A stretch of 64,000 bases of DNA from Nonlabens tegetincola (GTDB taxonomy: Bacteria > Bacteroidota > Bacteroidia > Flavobacteriales > Flavobacteriaceae), in contig NZ_MQVV01000017.1 in NCBI RefSeq assembly GCF_002954355.1, forward strand, positions 310,001 to 374,000. Reading direction: 5' to 3'. The notes under the pieces were generated by a model that ran no database searches, was not told the DNA's origin, and saw only the letters and a list, made by a program, of their open reading frames with translations. Positions within the stretch are counted from its first letter, which is position 1; every line of letters begins with the position of its first letter. The translations under genes were made by a program, and so were the position numbers. Shown here piece by piece: positions 8,323-17,442 of this stretch.

Positions 8323-9477
8323 ATGAGTTCAGTAGACTTTCAAGTAGCAGTAATAGGTGCAGGACCAGCAGGTGCAAGTGCAGCTTATAAATTAGGAATA
8401 GCTGGTGTTTCATGCATTCTTATTGAAAAACAAAAACTACCTCGTTACAAAGTTTGTGGTGGCGGACTGGTATATCGAGGATTAAACTCCATGTCGTTTG
8501 ATATTTCATCCGTTATTGAAAGGCAGTTTGACACTATTGATATTTTCTTAAAGAATGGTAAATCCATAAAAACAAGCTCTACAGAACCTATGGTAACCAT
8601 GATAATGAGAGATTCATTTGATCATTTAATTACTAAAAAGGCTCAGGAAGCTGGTGTTCAATTACAAGATGAGACTAAATTGACAGCGATCAATCATGAT
8701 AACCAAGTGATTCAAGTTGTTACGGATAAAGGAAGTTGGAATGTTGAAGCAATTATAGCGGCCGATGGTGTTTACAGTCCTACTGCAAGGATATCTGGCT
8801 GGAAAAATGAGACTAGACATCTTGCTCCTGCATTAGAATACGAGGTTTACGTAACTGATGCAGAGTTTAAAAAGCACAAAGACATCGTTCGATTCGATAT
8901 TGATGCCATTAAAAGTGGTTACGGATGGAGCTTTCCAAAAAAAGATCATTTATCAGTAGGTGTTGGCGCCTTTGGTGTTGAAAAAAAGAAAACAGATTTG
9001 AAAAGCTTGTGTATGGACTACATGAAGCGCATAGGAATCAATGAAGTAACCCATATAGATAAGCATGGGTTTAATGTTCCTGTAACTCCAAGAACAGATG
9101 GTTTTGTAAAAAACAATGTATTTCTCACGGGTGATGCGGCAGGTTTTGCCGATCCATTAACAGCCGAAGGTATTTCAAATGCCATAAGAAGTGGTAATCT
9201 AGCTGCCCAATCCATCATTGAAAACGCTAACAATATCACAAGTGCTGGTGAACGTTATTTGGAGCTTTTGAATGACGATTTATTACCTCAAATAAAAACC
9301 GCTCAACAATTGGCCAAATGGTTCTACTCTCATCCTAAATTGAGGAACATTGTTCTTAATAAATATGGTCAAGAATTTGCAGATTATGTTGCAGGTATTT
9401 TTGCTGGAACTAAGACTTACCCAGAAAATGTAACGAAAAGATTGAAAGAAAAAGCGTTGTCCATGGTCAGTTTCTAA
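8323..9477 (+). CDS. Geranylgeranyl-reductase-family FAD-dependent oxidoreductase
   Basis: A 384-aa flavoprotein with the N-terminal FAD-binding Rossmann motif GAGPAGA (residues 11-17), the PRYKVCGGGL motif characteristic of geranylgeranyl-reductase/ChlP-like enzymes, and the second FAD motif GDAAGFADPLTAEGI. Family members saturate isoprenoid chains (menaquinone, archaeal lipids) or act on carotenoid precursors; the substrate here is unknown. No membrane segment. It is a single gene, followed by convergent lysE after 42 bp of AT-rich DNA. Confidence 0.82.
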   Translation: MSSVDFQVAVIGAGPAGASAAYKLGIAGVSCILIEKQKLPRYKVCGGGLVYRGLNSMSFDISSVIERQFDTIDIFLKNGKSIKTSSTEPMVTMIMRDSFDHLITKKAQEAGVQLQDETKLTAINHDNQVIQVVTDKGSWNVEAIIAADGVYSPTARISGWKNETRHLAPALEYEVYVTDAEFKKHKDIVRFDIDAIKSGYGWSFPKKDHLSVGVGAFGVEKKKTDLKSLCMDYMKRIGINEVTHIDKHGFNVPVTPRTDGFVKNNVFLTGDAAGFADPLTAEGISNAIRSGNLAAQSIIENANNITSAGERYLELLNDDLLPQIKTAQQLAKWFYSHPKLRNIVLNKYGQEFADYVAGIFAGTKTYPENVTKRLKEKALSMVSF

Positions 9478-9519
9478 TGTTTAGTTTTTTTTTAATTGTA
9501 ATAATGTAACAATTAAAAC

Positions 9520-10137
9520 TTAAGGTATTAGAATTAAAACGGCAATACCTACAAACACCACTATTTGCAACCATTTCATAAAGAATGGAAACCAGTTAGA
9601 GTTTTTAATAAACATAGCTGCGCGACCTGCTAATAATGCAATACTGTAAAAAACAACTAAGGAAACTGACATAAAAATTATTCCCAAAATATAAATTTGA
9701 ATCCATTCAGGAGTATCATTTTGAACTACAAATTGTGGTAGCAAAGCAAGAAAAAACAAACTTACCTTGGGATTCAAAATATTCATAGTTACTCCTATTT
9801 TGAACATCTCCCACCAATTACCTTGAGAAGTTTGAGAATCTTTCAATGAGATAGATGGATCAGACTTGAAGACTTGAAAGGCAAGATAGAGCAAGTAAAT
9901 AGCACCGGCTATTTTTATTCCTAGCAATAACCACTCATTATCCCTTATTACAACCGCAAACCCAAAAGCTACTAAAGAAGTGTGAGCAATACAACCTGTT
10001 ATTAATCCAGTTGCAATGGCAATTCCTATTTTACTACCACGAGCAACACTCTGTGTTAGAACAAAAATGTTATCTGGCCCAGGACTCAACGCAAGTAGTA
10101 GTGTGGCAAGCGCAAAAGAAACTAAAGATTCTATCAT
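9520..10137 (-). CDS. LysE/RhtB family amino-acid exporter
   Basis: A 205-aa integral membrane protein with about five or six hydrophobic segments and the LysE/RhtB signature ALSPGPDNIFVLTQS near the N-terminus, followed by GLITGCIAHTS and NPKVSLFFLALLPQFV. The family exports amino acids or their derivatives using the proton gradient; the substrate cannot be read from sequence. Its ATG overlaps the pyrD stop by one base (TAATG), so it is translationally coupled to pyrD. Confidence 0.88.
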   Translation of the reverse strand: MIESLVSFALATLLLALSPGPDNIFVLTQSVARGSKIGIAIATGLITGCIAHTSLVAFGFAVVIRDNEWLLLGIKIAGAIYLLYLAFQVFKSDPSISLKDSQTSQGNWWEMFKIGVTMNILNPKVSLFFLALLPQFVVQNDTPEWIQIYILGIIFMSVSLVVFYSIALLAGRAAMFIKNSNWFPFFMKWLQIVVFVGIAVLILIP

Positions 10138-11180
10138 TAACCTTGATCAATAATTGCCTTATTAATCCTTTGTATTAATCCAGGACCTTCATAAATAAAT
10201 CCGGTATACAACTGTACGAGACTTGCCCCAGCATTAAGTTTATCTAGAGCATCCTGTTCACTCATAATACCACCTACTCCTATAATGGGAAAAGCACCAT
10301 TACTCTTTGAATGTAAAAAACTTATGACTTGGGTTGCGCGATTAGTAAGCGGCGCACCACTTAATCCACCGACTTCATTTTGCAAGCTCTCTGCAGATTT
10401 TAATTTGTTTCTCTCTATAGTTGTATTGGTAGCAATCACACCATCAATCTTTGTATCTTCTACAATACCTATAATATCCATCAATTGATCATCAGTAAGA
10501 TCTGGGGCTATTTTCAATAATATAGGTTTACGTACTGGCTTCTTATTATTAATATCTTGTAGTGTCTGTAAAATATGAGTCAACGGTTTTCGATCTTGTA
10601 ATTCACGTAAACCTGGCGTATTTGGTGAACTCACGTTGACCGTAAAATAATCTACATACTCAAATAGTTTTTCAAAGCAAATGATGTAATCATTGACTGC
10701 TTCCTCGTTAGGAGTGATCTTATTTTTTCCAATATTCCCACCGATAATCACATGCCCTTTTTCACCAGGTCTTGGATTTTTCTTCAATCGTTCAACTGCA
10801 GCATCAACACCACCATTATTAAAGCCCATTCTATTAATAATTGCTGCATCATCCTTAAGCCTAAAAAGTCGTTGTTTGGGATTTCCGTCTTGTGGTTTAG
10901 GTGTAAGCGTCCCTATTTCAATAAACCCAAATCCTAGGTTTGAAAATTCTATAAAAGCTTTGGCATCTTTGTCAAATCCAGCAGCCATTCCAACAGGATT
11001 TGGAAATTTGATTCCAAATAATTCTCTTTCTAATGACTTTGGGTTGTTGTGGTAGCGCTTTCGCGAAAGCGAACTAAATCCAGGCAACTTGTTTAATAAC
11101 TTAACACTTTTGAATGAAAAATGATGTACTGCCTCTGGATCAAAGTTAAAAAGCAGTGGTCGTATTATAGTTTTATACAT
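10137..11180 (-). CDS. pyrD: Dihydroorotate dehydrogenase (quinone), class 2
   Basis: The fourth step of de novo pyrimidine synthesis: it oxidises dihydroorotate to orotate and passes electrons to quinone at the membrane. Class 2 markers are visible: an N-terminal helical extension ([13 protein letters not shown]), [13 protein letters not shown] for FMN binding, and [14 protein letters not shown] with the catalytic Ser. I take the ATG at 11180 ([10 protein letters not shown]), which matches the family start; an upstream ATG at 11198 adds only MPNLIP. Palindrome copy 3 encodes LSRKR near the N-terminus, in the extension rather than the barrel. It is coupled to lysE by a TAATG overlap. Confidence 0.93.
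   Translation of the reverse strand: MYKTIIRPLLFNFDPEAVHHFSFKSVKLLNKLPGFSSLSRKRYHNNPKSLERELFGIKFPNPVGMAAGFDKDAKAFIEFSNLGFGFIEIGTLTPKPQDGNPKQRLFRLKDDAAIINRMGFNNGGVDAAVERLKKNPRPGEKGHVIIGGNIGKNKITPNEEAVNDYIICFEKLFEYVDYFTVNVSSPNTPGLRELQDRKPLTHILQTLQDINNKKPVRKPILLKIAPDLTDDQLMDIIGIVEDTKIDGVIATNTTIERNKLKSAESLQNEVGGLSGAPLTNRATQVISFLHSKSNGAFPIIGVGGIMSEQDALDKLNAGASLVQLYTGFIYEGPGLIQRINKAIIDQG
11056..11071. repeat. Iterated palindrome copy 3 (inside pyrD)
   Basis: Exact CGCTTTCGCGAAAGCG, read in a second frame as Leu-Ser-Arg-Lys-Arg. Confidence 0.95.
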
Positions 11181-11225
11181 AGGAATAAGGTTGGGCAAAT
11201 TTACAATCTGTATTGCTTTATTGCA

Positions 11226-11233
11226 TATTTTTG
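11226..11233 (+). promoter_or_regulatory. -7 box of lpd
   Basis: TATTTTTG matches TAnnTTTG, 22 bp upstream of the lpd ATG. I do not see a convincing -33 TTG at the right distance, so this is a half-promoter call. Confidence 0.45.
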
Positions 11234-11255
11234 TGACTCTAAAAAAAAGATCGAC

Positions 11256-12647
11256 ATGAGTAAATATGATGTAATCGTTTTGGGAAGTGGACCAGGCGGA
11301 TATGTAACAGCTATACGTGCTTCACAACTAGGTATGAAAACTGCCATAGTAGAGAAAGAATCTCTAGGTGGAGTTTGTTTAAACTGGGGTTGTATTCCTA
11401 CTAAAGCACTTATTAAAAGTGCCGATGTTTTTAACTACCTAAAACATGCTGAAGATTATGGTCTTAAAGCAGATAATGTAGATAAAGATTTTGATGCCGT
11501 TGTAAACCGCTCTCGCGATGTTGCAAATGGCATGAGTAAAGGTGTTCAATTCTTGATGAAAAAGAATAAAATCGATGTCATCATGGGTTATGGAACACTT
11601 AAAAAAGGTAAAAAAGTTGAGGTAAAAGCCGAGGATGGTTCTACTCAAACCATAGAAGGAAATCACGTAATTGTAGCTACTGGAGCTAAGTCTAGAGTTC
11701 TTCCATCGCTTCCACAAGATGGTAAAAAAGTGATTGGATACCGTGAGGCTATGACTTTAAAGGAACAACCTAAAAAGTTAATCGTAGTAGGATCTGGTGC
11801 TATAGGTGTTGAATTTGCTTATTTCTATAACGCAATGGGAACTGAGGTTACCATTGTAGAATACCTAGATCGTATTGTTCCTGTAGAAGATGTAGATGTA
11901 TCTAAACAAATGGAACGCAGCTTTAAGAAGTCTGGAATTAAAGTTATGACTTCAAGCGAAGTAACAAAAGTAGATACAAGCGGTGATGGTGTAAAAGCTA
12001 CCGTTAAAACTAAAAAAGGTGAAGAGGTTCTAGAAGCAGATATCGTATTGAGTGCCGTGGGAATCGAAACTAACCTTAATAATATTGGATTAGAAGAGGT
12101 TGGTATTTCTACTGATCGTGGTAAGGTGCTTGTTAATAAATACTACCAGACTAATATTCCTGGATACTATGCAATAGGTGACATCACCGCTGGACCAGCA
12201 CTTGCACACGTTGCTAGTGCAGAAGGAATCTTATGTGTTGAAAAAATTGCTGGTATGCATGTGGAACCATTAGATTATGGTAACATACCTGGTTGTACCT
12301 ATTCTACTCCAGAAATTGCCAGTGTAGGTATGACTGAAGCACAAGCTAAAGAAGCTGGTTATGAGCTTAAGGTAGGTAAGTTTCCTTTTAGCGCAAGTGG
12401 TAAAGCAAAAGCTAGTGGCGCAAGCGATGGTTTTGTAAAAGTAATATTTGATGCTAAGTATGGAGAGTGGTTAGGTTGTCACATGATAGGCGCTGGAGTT
12501 ACTGATATGATTGCAGAGGCTGTTGTTGCACGTAAATTAGAAACTACTGGTCATGAAATTTTAAAGGCAGTTCATCCACACCCAACTATGAGTGAAGCTG
12601 TGATGGAAGCTGTAGCAGATGCTTATGATGAAGTAATTCACCTATAA
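11256..12647 (+). CDS. lpdA: Dihydrolipoyl dehydrogenase (E3)
   Basis: The E3 subunit of 2-oxo-acid dehydrogenase and glycine-cleavage complexes; it reoxidises dihydrolipoamide with NAD+. The 463-aa protein has the FAD motif GSGPGGY (residues 10-16), the redox-active disulfide in [13 protein letters not shown] (C41/C46), an NAD motif [15 protein letters not shown], the FAD motif [16 protein letters not shown], and the C-terminal HPHPTMSEA with the catalytic His. I start at ATG 11256; the open frame extends to 11121 but that leader overlaps the divergent pyrD start. A strong terminator follows. Confidence 0.95.
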   Translation: MSKYDVIVLGSGPGGYVTAIRASQLGMKTAIVEKESLGGVCLNWGCIPTKALIKSADVFNYLKHAEDYGLKADNVDKDFDAVVNRSRDVANGMSKGVQFLMKKNKIDVIMGYGTLKKGKKVEVKAEDGSTQTIEGNHVIVATGAKSRVLPSLPQDGKKVIGYREAMTLKEQPKKLIVVGSGAIGVEFAYFYNAMGTEVTIVEYLDRIVPVEDVDVSKQMERSFKKSGIKVMTSSEVTKVDTSGDGVKATVKTKKGEEVLEADIVLSAVGIETNLNNIGLEEVGISTDRGKVLVNKYYQTNIPGYYAIGDITAGPALAHVASAEGILCVEKIAGMHVEPLDYGNIPGCTYSTPEIASVGMTEAQAKEAGYELKVGKFPFSASGKAKASGASDGFVKVIFDAKYGEWLGCHMIGAGVTDMIAEAVVARKLETTGHEILKAVHPHPTMSEAVMEAVADAYDEVIHL

Positions 12648-12675
12648 GACCTTATTAATTATACAATTAATAAAG

Positions 12676-12712
12676 AATCCTTGTTCTTATCTACAGAACA
12701 AGGATTTTTTTA
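12676..12712 (+). terminator. Terminator after lpd
   Basis: A 12-bp perfect stem AATCCTTGTTCT/AGAACAAGGATT with a 7-nt loop, then a T tract. It could also serve the convergent barrel gene at 12726. Confidence 0.85.
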
Positions 12713-12725
12713 TTGACTGTTTTTT

Positions 12726-13313
12726 TTAGAATCGGAAAGACGTACCCAAGCTTAATGTTCCTACCTCACCTTCCTTACGAAGATTATTGCTAAAAGTAGC
12801 TCTTTGGTAATCAAATAAATTCTGTTGATATCTTAAGTCAATACGCCATCTTTTTGATAAGTCGTATTGTAATCCAAATTGTAAATAAGGATTTACAATC
12901 ACACGACCATATCTATCGCGCTGAACAAGAGTTTGTGCGTTTGTATTGAATAATGTTCCTGCACCTGCATAAATGCGCCATCGATTTGCAAATCGATGAT
13001 GAGTTTGAAAGGAAAGATAAGGAGTAAGACCTAAATTAGCATCAACGCCAGCTTCCCATCTTAAACTCCACACATTATTTACTTTATAATCTGCATAAAT
13101 ACCTAGTCCTAGACCTAGAAATTTATCATCGTATTTGTATCTGGTATTTTGATAGGTTTGATACGATAATAACGTTCTAGCAGTAGCTCCTAATTCCCAC
13201 CTATTTTCAACAGGTGGATCAAATAGAATAGAAGTTGATTTTCTTTCTGTTTCTTGTGACCATAAAGCGTGTGTCACGGACAAAAAAAGCAAGGTAATGA
13301 GTAACTGTTTCAT
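12726..13313 (-). CDS. Outer-membrane beta-barrel protein, function unknown
   Basis: A 195-aa secreted protein. The start at 13313 (MKQLLITLLFLSVTHALWSQ) gives a clean signal peptide; the open frame reaches 13349 but the extra 12 residues precede the hydrophobic core. The mature part is made of alternating aromatic and polar strands (WSLRWEAG, WRIYAGAGTLF, YLQFGLQYDLSKRWRIDLRYQQ) ending in a terminal Phe (SFRF), typical of small barrels. There are no catalytic motifs. It converges on lpd. Role unknown; porin-like or structural. Confidence 0.65.
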   Translation of the reverse strand: MKQLLITLLFLSVTHALWSQETERKSTSILFDPPVENRWELGATARTLLSYQTYQNTRYKYDDKFLGLGLGIYADYKVNNVWSLRWEAGVDANLGLTPYLSFQTHHRFANRWRIYAGAGTLFNTNAQTLVQRDRYGRVIVNPYLQFGLQYDLSKRWRIDLRYQQNLFDYQRATFSNNLRKEGEVGTLSLGTSFRF

Positions 13314-13417
13314 AGTTTGGTGTTTTGGTTTTGACCACAAATAAAACACACAAAACCACCAGCTACACTATTGACCACCAGGCTTTAACCCTAAATAACA
13401 AAAACTGTTAAGTGGTG

Positions 13418-14308
13418 TTATTTTTGAATTTTTGGTTTTTCTTTAAAAAAGGTAAAAGTTACATCTTCACCTACCTTTAGTTGTGAAGTCACATCTATTA
13501 TTTGACCATCCTTAGCTTCAATTGCAATTTTTGCAGTATTGGGTGGTTTATTTCCAATATTTAAGGCTTTAATTTTAATAGTGTTCACAGGATCTATAAA
13601 TTCCAAAGGAATTATTTTTTTAGTTGTACTAGGTTCAAAGTCCTTCAATATTTTGCGATCATTGATGGATAATTCTATTTTATCTCCATCTGCTTCTTGA
13701 TCGTCCCAAATTATTAATTTAATATTCTTGTCTTTTAATATAATGTTCAAATTTTCTCCACCTTTTAATTGATTTTTAGAGAATCTATTGAACATCTTAC
13801 TCATATTAATTTTCTGTTTAATGCTATCAGGAACTTTATTGGTTCTATTCACTCTTTTTTGAAATTTCTCATTTCGCTTTTTAACCTTCTCTGCCGCTTG
13901 CATTACAAGTTCCCCATCTATGCAACTAGTAAGATCGTCATAATATCCCTTAAAGGTTCCTTTAATTTCTGCTTTCCCGTTTAATTTTCTTAAATCGCCT
14001 GTGAAATAAACGTTGCAAAAATCTATCTCCTTAATGTTAGATTTAGTGTAAATAATCTCGACTTCTCTAAATTCCAATTTATTCTCTTCACTATCATACT
14101 TCCCTACTACGGCCGACTTTGTCTCGTGCTCACCATTCATATCAGAGTAAGAAAACCCTTTAATTTTTCCGTTTTCTTCTTTAAAACTAAGATTATAAGT
14201 TATGAGAGAACTATCTGGTAGTTTGAGCAGTCCCATGTATTCATAATTTTGAGCGTTAGATATTAAACTGAATAAAACTAAAATTAAACCGATTAAATAT
14301 GATTTCAT
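13418..14308 (-). CDS. Hypothetical secreted protein
   Basis: A 296-aa protein with a signal peptide (MKSYLIGLILVLFSLISNAQ) and a charged, beta-rich mature part. The N-terminal half resembles a domain reporting on a lipid- or metabolite-like beta fold (LPDSSLITYNLSFKEENGKIKGFSYSD), the middle is Lys/Arg-rich and the end again beta-rich. I recognise no family with confidence. It is a single minus-strand gene, divergent from the TM2 gene. Confidence 0.6.
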   Translation of the reverse strand: MKSYLIGLILVLFSLISNAQNYEYMGLLKLPDSSLITYNLSFKEENGKIKGFSYSDMNGEHETKSAVVGKYDSEENKLEFREVEIIYTKSNIKEIDFCNVYFTGDLRKLNGKAEIKGTFKGYYDDLTSCIDGELVMQAAEKVKKRNEKFQKRVNRTNKVPDSIKQKINMSKMFNRFSKNQLKGGENLNIILKDKNIKLIIWDDQEADGDKIELSINDRKILKDFEPSTTKKIIPLEFIDPVNTIKIKALNIGNKPPNTAKIAIEAKDGQIIDVTSQLKVGEDVTFTFFKEKPKIQK

Positions 14309-14353
14309 AAAAAGGTATATATTTGAGTAAATGTAACCAATAAAACAAATTTT

Positions 14354-14710
14354 ATGAAAACAAAATTTACTTTAGTATTAGTAGGTTTATTCATGGTAAT
14401 GAGTCAATTTGCCTTTGCCTCATTCCCAGTTGAAAGACAAGTTGTTTCTGAAACTGTAGCAATTAGCGATACAGAAACGATGGAAGTAGCTACAACAACA
14501 TTAACTTCTCCCGCTGCGGTTGCTTGGTCAGAGGATCAAACAGTTGCTATTCTTTTATGGTTTTTCCTAGGAGGATTTGCAGCACACAGATGGTTCTTAA
14601 AGAGCCCATGGTACTGGAATGTTCTATTCATTATCACATTTGGATTCTTCGTTGTAGGATGGGTGATCGATGGTATAGAGATTATTACAGGAAGTTATCC
14701 TGGACTGTAA
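14354..14710 (+). CDS. TM2 domain-containing membrane protein
   Basis: A 118-aa protein with a signal peptide (cleaved near AFASFP) and a C-terminal TM2 domain: two hydrophobic helices (AILLWFFLGGFAAHRWFL and VLFIITFGFFVVGWVIDGIEII) with the family pattern G-G-x-x-A-H-R-W and a terminal WxxDG. TM2 proteins are widespread, small and of unknown function; this one likely sits in the inner membrane with an extra exported N-terminal stretch. It is followed by a strong terminator. Confidence 0.75.
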   Translation: MKTKFTLVLVGLFMVMSQFAFASFPVERQVVSETVAISDTETMEVATTTLTSPAAVAWSEDQTVAILLWFFLGGFAAHRWFLKSPWYWNVLFIITFGFFVVGWVIDGIEIITGSYPGL

Positions 14711-14723
14711 ATTTAAAATTTAA

Positions 14724-14759
14724 AAAAAAGCCCGTTGAGAAAACTCAACGGGCTTTTTT
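14724..14759. terminator. Bidirectional terminator between TM2 gene and barrel gene
   Basis: Stem AAAAAAGCCCGTTGAG with loop aaaa, flanked by A and T tracts so that it works both ways. The same GCCCGTTGAG-AAAA-CTCAACGGGC core recurs at 15469. Confidence 0.9.
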
Positions 14760-14776
14760 ATTACACTTATTTTTAA

Positions 14777-15388
14777 TTATAAGTCAAATATGAGTCCAGC
14801 AGAGATAGCTGTTGAGATGTTAAACAACTTGATATCCTGACCAAAATCATTATTGTTTTCATTGATTCGGCTTAGTCCATAAAAACTTTGGGCTTGGAAA
14901 AATAATTCTGTATTCTCCGAAACATCAAATTTATATCCTATCCCGTAACCTAAACCTATATCTAGGCTAGAGACTTGATCCTTTAAATCAATCTCACTAC
15001 CATCAGAAAGCTCACCTTTTGCACTTAATAATACATTTAAAGAAGGACCAAAATTCACATACCAGTTTCTGTTATCCCCAAAATGAAAGTTTGCTTGCAA
15101 AGGAATAGATAAATAATTAAGCTTATCAATATTATTTTCAACATCAGTTCCTTTTGCATCATACAGTAATCCAGTTCTAAAACTCCATCGATCACTAAAA
15201 TAGTAGTCTCCAGTTACTCCAACTACCATAGCTACTCTCAAATCATTGTTTAAATCTACATTACTTCTGTAGTTGGAAAGGTTTAATCCTAATTGAGGAG
15301 CAAGAGTAAAGTCACCTTTGTCATTTTGAGCATCTGTTGTAAAGGCAAAACCAGCGACACACAATACCGTTAAAAGAATTTTTTTCAT
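14777..15388 (-). CDS. Outer-membrane beta-barrel (PorT/OMP_b-brl_2-like) protein
   Basis: A 203-aa protein with signal peptide MKKILLTVLCVAGFAFTTDA and a barrel body: LAPQLGLNLSNYRS, YYFSDRWSFRTGLLYDAKG, NFHFGDNRNWYVNFGPSLNVLL, LDIGLGYGIGYKF and a final strand ISAGLIFDL. This is the PorT-like outer-membrane family found in many copies in Bacteroidota. Related to the gene at 16717 in layout. Role unknown. Confidence 0.75.
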   Translation of the reverse strand: MKKILLTVLCVAGFAFTTDAQNDKGDFTLAPQLGLNLSNYRSNVDLNNDLRVAMVVGVTGDYYFSDRWSFRTGLLYDAKGTDVENNIDKLNYLSIPLQANFHFGDNRNWYVNFGPSLNVLLSAKGELSDGSEIDLKDQVSSLDIGLGYGIGYKFDVSENTELFFQAQSFYGLSRINENNNDFGQDIKLFNISTAISAGLIFDL

Positions 15389-15468
15389 TTGGTTGATTTT
15401 TTAAAATTACGGAGTAAAACTAATTTCCATGCTACTACCATAATGTGAAAATTATGTTAACACAAATA

Positions 15469-15500
15469 AGCCCGTTGAGAAAACTCAACGGGCTTTTTAA
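15469..15500 (-). terminator. Terminator of the barrel gene at 15518
   Basis: AAGCCCGTTGAG-aaaa-CTCAACGGGCTTTTT. Its stem and loop are identical to the terminator at 14724, ~745 bp away. On the minus strand the T tract is weaker (TTATTT). Confidence 0.75.
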
Positions 15501-15517
15501 TTTCTGTAAATGATCTA

Positions 15518-16111
15518 TTAATTGAATTTGTATACTAATCCCAAATTAACATTAGTAAAATTAAGACCTAAATCAAATGAATTAGTAGAATCAGAAGCTC
15601 CATCTAGCTCAACAGATGAATAGCTTAAAATTCCCACTGTCGCTTCTAGCGCAAAGTTGTTTGAAATGAAATAACTAACACCTGGAGCAATACCTAGTCC
15701 AAAACCATCGGTATTAGATTCAAAAGCACCTTGCTCGTTTTCAACAGAAAGGTAAGCAACCGATAATTGTCCAAATAAAGAAAATTGACTACTTGGAGTT
15801 ACATAGTATCTTCCTGCAGCCTCGATAGCTATTGTAGTTGATTCAAAATCAACGACTCCAGGCTCCTCAAATGTAGAAGATGATAATCCTAATCCTAATC
15901 CTATAGCGATGTTGTCAGAAACAAAATATCCAACTGATGGTGCGAATTCTAAAGTGTTTTCTTTACGATCGCCAGTACTTTCTGTACTTATTCCAATTGA
16001 TCCAGTAACAAATAAATCGCCTTGGGAGTAACCACCTGTATTTTCCTCTTGAGCGTTTGACATACCCATTCCAAATACTGCAAACGCAGCTACAAATATC
16101 ATTTTTTTCAT
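15518..16111 (-). CDS. Outer-membrane beta-barrel protein (OmpA/opacity-like)
   Basis: A 197-aa protein with signal peptide MKKMIFVAAFAVFGMGMSNAQ and eight-strand-barrel-like repeats (LEFAPSVGYFVSDNIAIGLGLGLS, IAIEAAGRYYVTPSSQFSLFGQLSVAYLSV, FGLGIAPGVSYFISNNFALEATVGILSYS, NVNLGLVYKFN) with a C-terminal aromatic-x-Asn end. Probably a small outer-membrane barrel. It is separated from its barrel neighbour by the duplicated terminator. Confidence 0.72.
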   Translation of the reverse strand: MKKMIFVAAFAVFGMGMSNAQEENTGGYSQGDLFVTGSIGISTESTGDRKENTLEFAPSVGYFVSDNIAIGLGLGLSSSTFEEPGVVDFESTTIAIEAAGRYYVTPSSQFSLFGQLSVAYLSVENEQGAFESNTDGFGLGIAPGVSYFISNNFALEATVGILSYSSVELDGASDSTNSFDLGLNFTNVNLGLVYKFN

Positions 16112-16190
16112 GATTGATTGTTTAAAATAATAATGAAGTAAAAATATCTGTTTGAAATGAGGTTATTGTTAATAGAATATTAATGCACTA

Positions 16191-16613
16191 TTATCTTATG
16201 GATAGATAATGCATACCTAATTCATAACCTAATAATCCAAAACCACTTATCACTCCTGCGGCATGTTTAGATATATAGGACACATGTCTAAACTCTTCTC
16301 TTTTCATCACATTTGAGATATGAACTTCAATAATTGGTGTGGTTATTCCTGCAACAGCATCAGCTATCGCAACCGATGTATGCGTGTATGCGCCTGCATT
16401 AAATAAGATCACCTCGTATCCATGATCATCGGCTTTATGCAATTGATTGATCAACTCACCTTCTACATTACTTTGGTAATATTCAATAGTGACATGAGGT
16501 AGTTTTGCCCTTAAAGCTTTTAAATAATCATCAAAACTTTCTGCTCCATAAACTTCTGGCTCGCGTTTCCCTAGCAAGTTTAAATTAGGTCCATTAAGTA
16601 TAAGTACTTTCAT
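16191..16613 (-). CDS. aroQ: 3-dehydroquinate dehydratase, type II
   Basis: The third step of the shikimate pathway, dehydration of 3-dehydroquinate to 3-dehydroshikimate. The 140-aa protein starts MKVLILNGPNLNLLGKREPEVYG, containing the type II signature with the catalytic Arg and Tyr; a later NAGAYTHTSVAI and EVHISN...REEFRHVS complete the active site. Normal length (~145 aa). Palindrome copy 4 lies 23 bp upstream of the start. It is often next to xerD in Bacteroidota; here a barrel gene lies between them. Confidence 0.95.
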   Translation of the reverse strand: MKVLILNGPNLNLLGKREPEVYGAESFDDYLKALRAKLPHVTIEYYQSNVEGELINQLHKADDHGYEVILFNAGAYTHTSVAIADAVAGITTPIIEVHISNVMKREEFRHVSYISKHAAGVISGFGLLGYELGMHYLSIR

Positions 16614-16635
16614 ATGGTAAATATATCGGTAGTTA

Positions 16636-16651
16636 CGCTTTCGCGAAAGCG
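16636..16651. repeat. Iterated palindrome copy 4 (intergenic, upstream of aroQ)
   Basis: Exact CGCTTTCGCGAAAGCG, between the barrel-gene terminator and the aroQ start. Confidence 0.95.
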
Positions 16652-16659
16652 TAAACTTA

Positions 16660-16691
16660 AAAAAGCCTGTTATCTAATAAATAACAGGCCT
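16660..16691 (-). terminator. Terminator of the barrel gene at 16717
   Basis: On the minus strand, stem GCCTGTTAT/ATAACAGGC with a 7-nt loop followed by TTTTTT. Confidence 0.85.
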
Positions 16692-16716
16692 TTCATTTTT
16701 CTTTTTCCTTATCGTT

Positions 16717-17316
16717 CTAGAACTTGTATCCTATTGAAAGTTGAAGGTTAGAGTTGGTGATATCATCTCCAAACGTATCATTATCTTCAAACACATTGTT
16801 CAAACCAATCATATAACGAGCACTTATCATAAATCCTTCGAGCGATGTTCCCTCTTTGAATTTATATGCAAATCCACCACCAGCGCTTAGATCCAACTCT
16901 TCGGCATCAGCGTCTTGTTCTACATCTACTAGTCCGCCTTCTTGTGTGAACTCATCATTTACTAGAATTCCAAATTGTGGTCCTGCTTCGATTGAAAAAC
17001 CAGAATCTGCAATGTAAAATTTAGCCAAAATTGGAATATTGATATAATCCAACTTTAACTTACTCTCTACCCCATTTGCTTCCGATTGTAAACCTTGTTG
17101 TGAGTAAATAGCCTCTGCTTGCAACCCAAAAGAAGAATTGAACATGTATTCACCTGTTAAACCTACATGGAAACCAGTACGACCATCAGTATCTTCAACA
17201 GCATCTCCTTGCAACTTTGCAAAGTTTACACCACCTTTAACTCCAAAGTCGATTTCTTGTGCCTGAACAGTAATAGCACTTACCGCTAAAGCAATTGTAA
17301 AAAGTAATTTTTTCAT
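16717..17316 (-). CDS. PorT-family outer-membrane beta-barrel protein
   Basis: A 199-aa protein with signal peptide MKKLLFTIALAVSAITVQAQ and the PorT/OMP_b-brl_2 pattern: IDFGVKGGVNFAKLQGD, GFHVGLTGEYMFNSSFGLQAEAIYSQQG, LDYINIPILAKFYI, FSIEAGPQFGILV and the terminal LQLSIGYKF. Outer-membrane location is inferred. It has its own terminator. Function unknown. Confidence 0.78.
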   Translation of the reverse strand: MKKLLFTIALAVSAITVQAQEIDFGVKGGVNFAKLQGDAVEDTDGRTGFHVGLTGEYMFNSSFGLQAEAIYSQQGLQSEANGVESKLKLDYINIPILAKFYIADSGFSIEAGPQFGILVNDEFTQEGGLVDVEQDADAEELDLSAGGGFAYKFKEGTSLEGFMISARYMIGLNNVFEDNDTFGDDITNSNLQLSIGYKF

Positions 17317-17442
17317 AGTTATTTATTTTTGTTGCACAAGATTACTAGAAATTTAAACACACATAACTTAAATTATTTTTAAGAGCTGTTAAAACTAGTT
17401 AATGACAAAGCCCTTTTTAAGATCATAATTAATTGAATATAA

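Noticed and set aside
9490-9518. Terminator between the FAD reductase and lysE
   Set aside because: The AT-only inverted repeat (TTTTAATTGT/ACAATTAAAA) lacks a GC stem and a T tract after it on the relevant strand.
10285-11055. Three antisense open frames over pyrD
   Set aside because: Shadows of the pyrD reading frame; low-complexity hydrophobic translations.
11121-11255. N-terminal extension of lpd
   Set aside because: It overlaps the pyrD start on the other strand and contains the -7 box of lpd.
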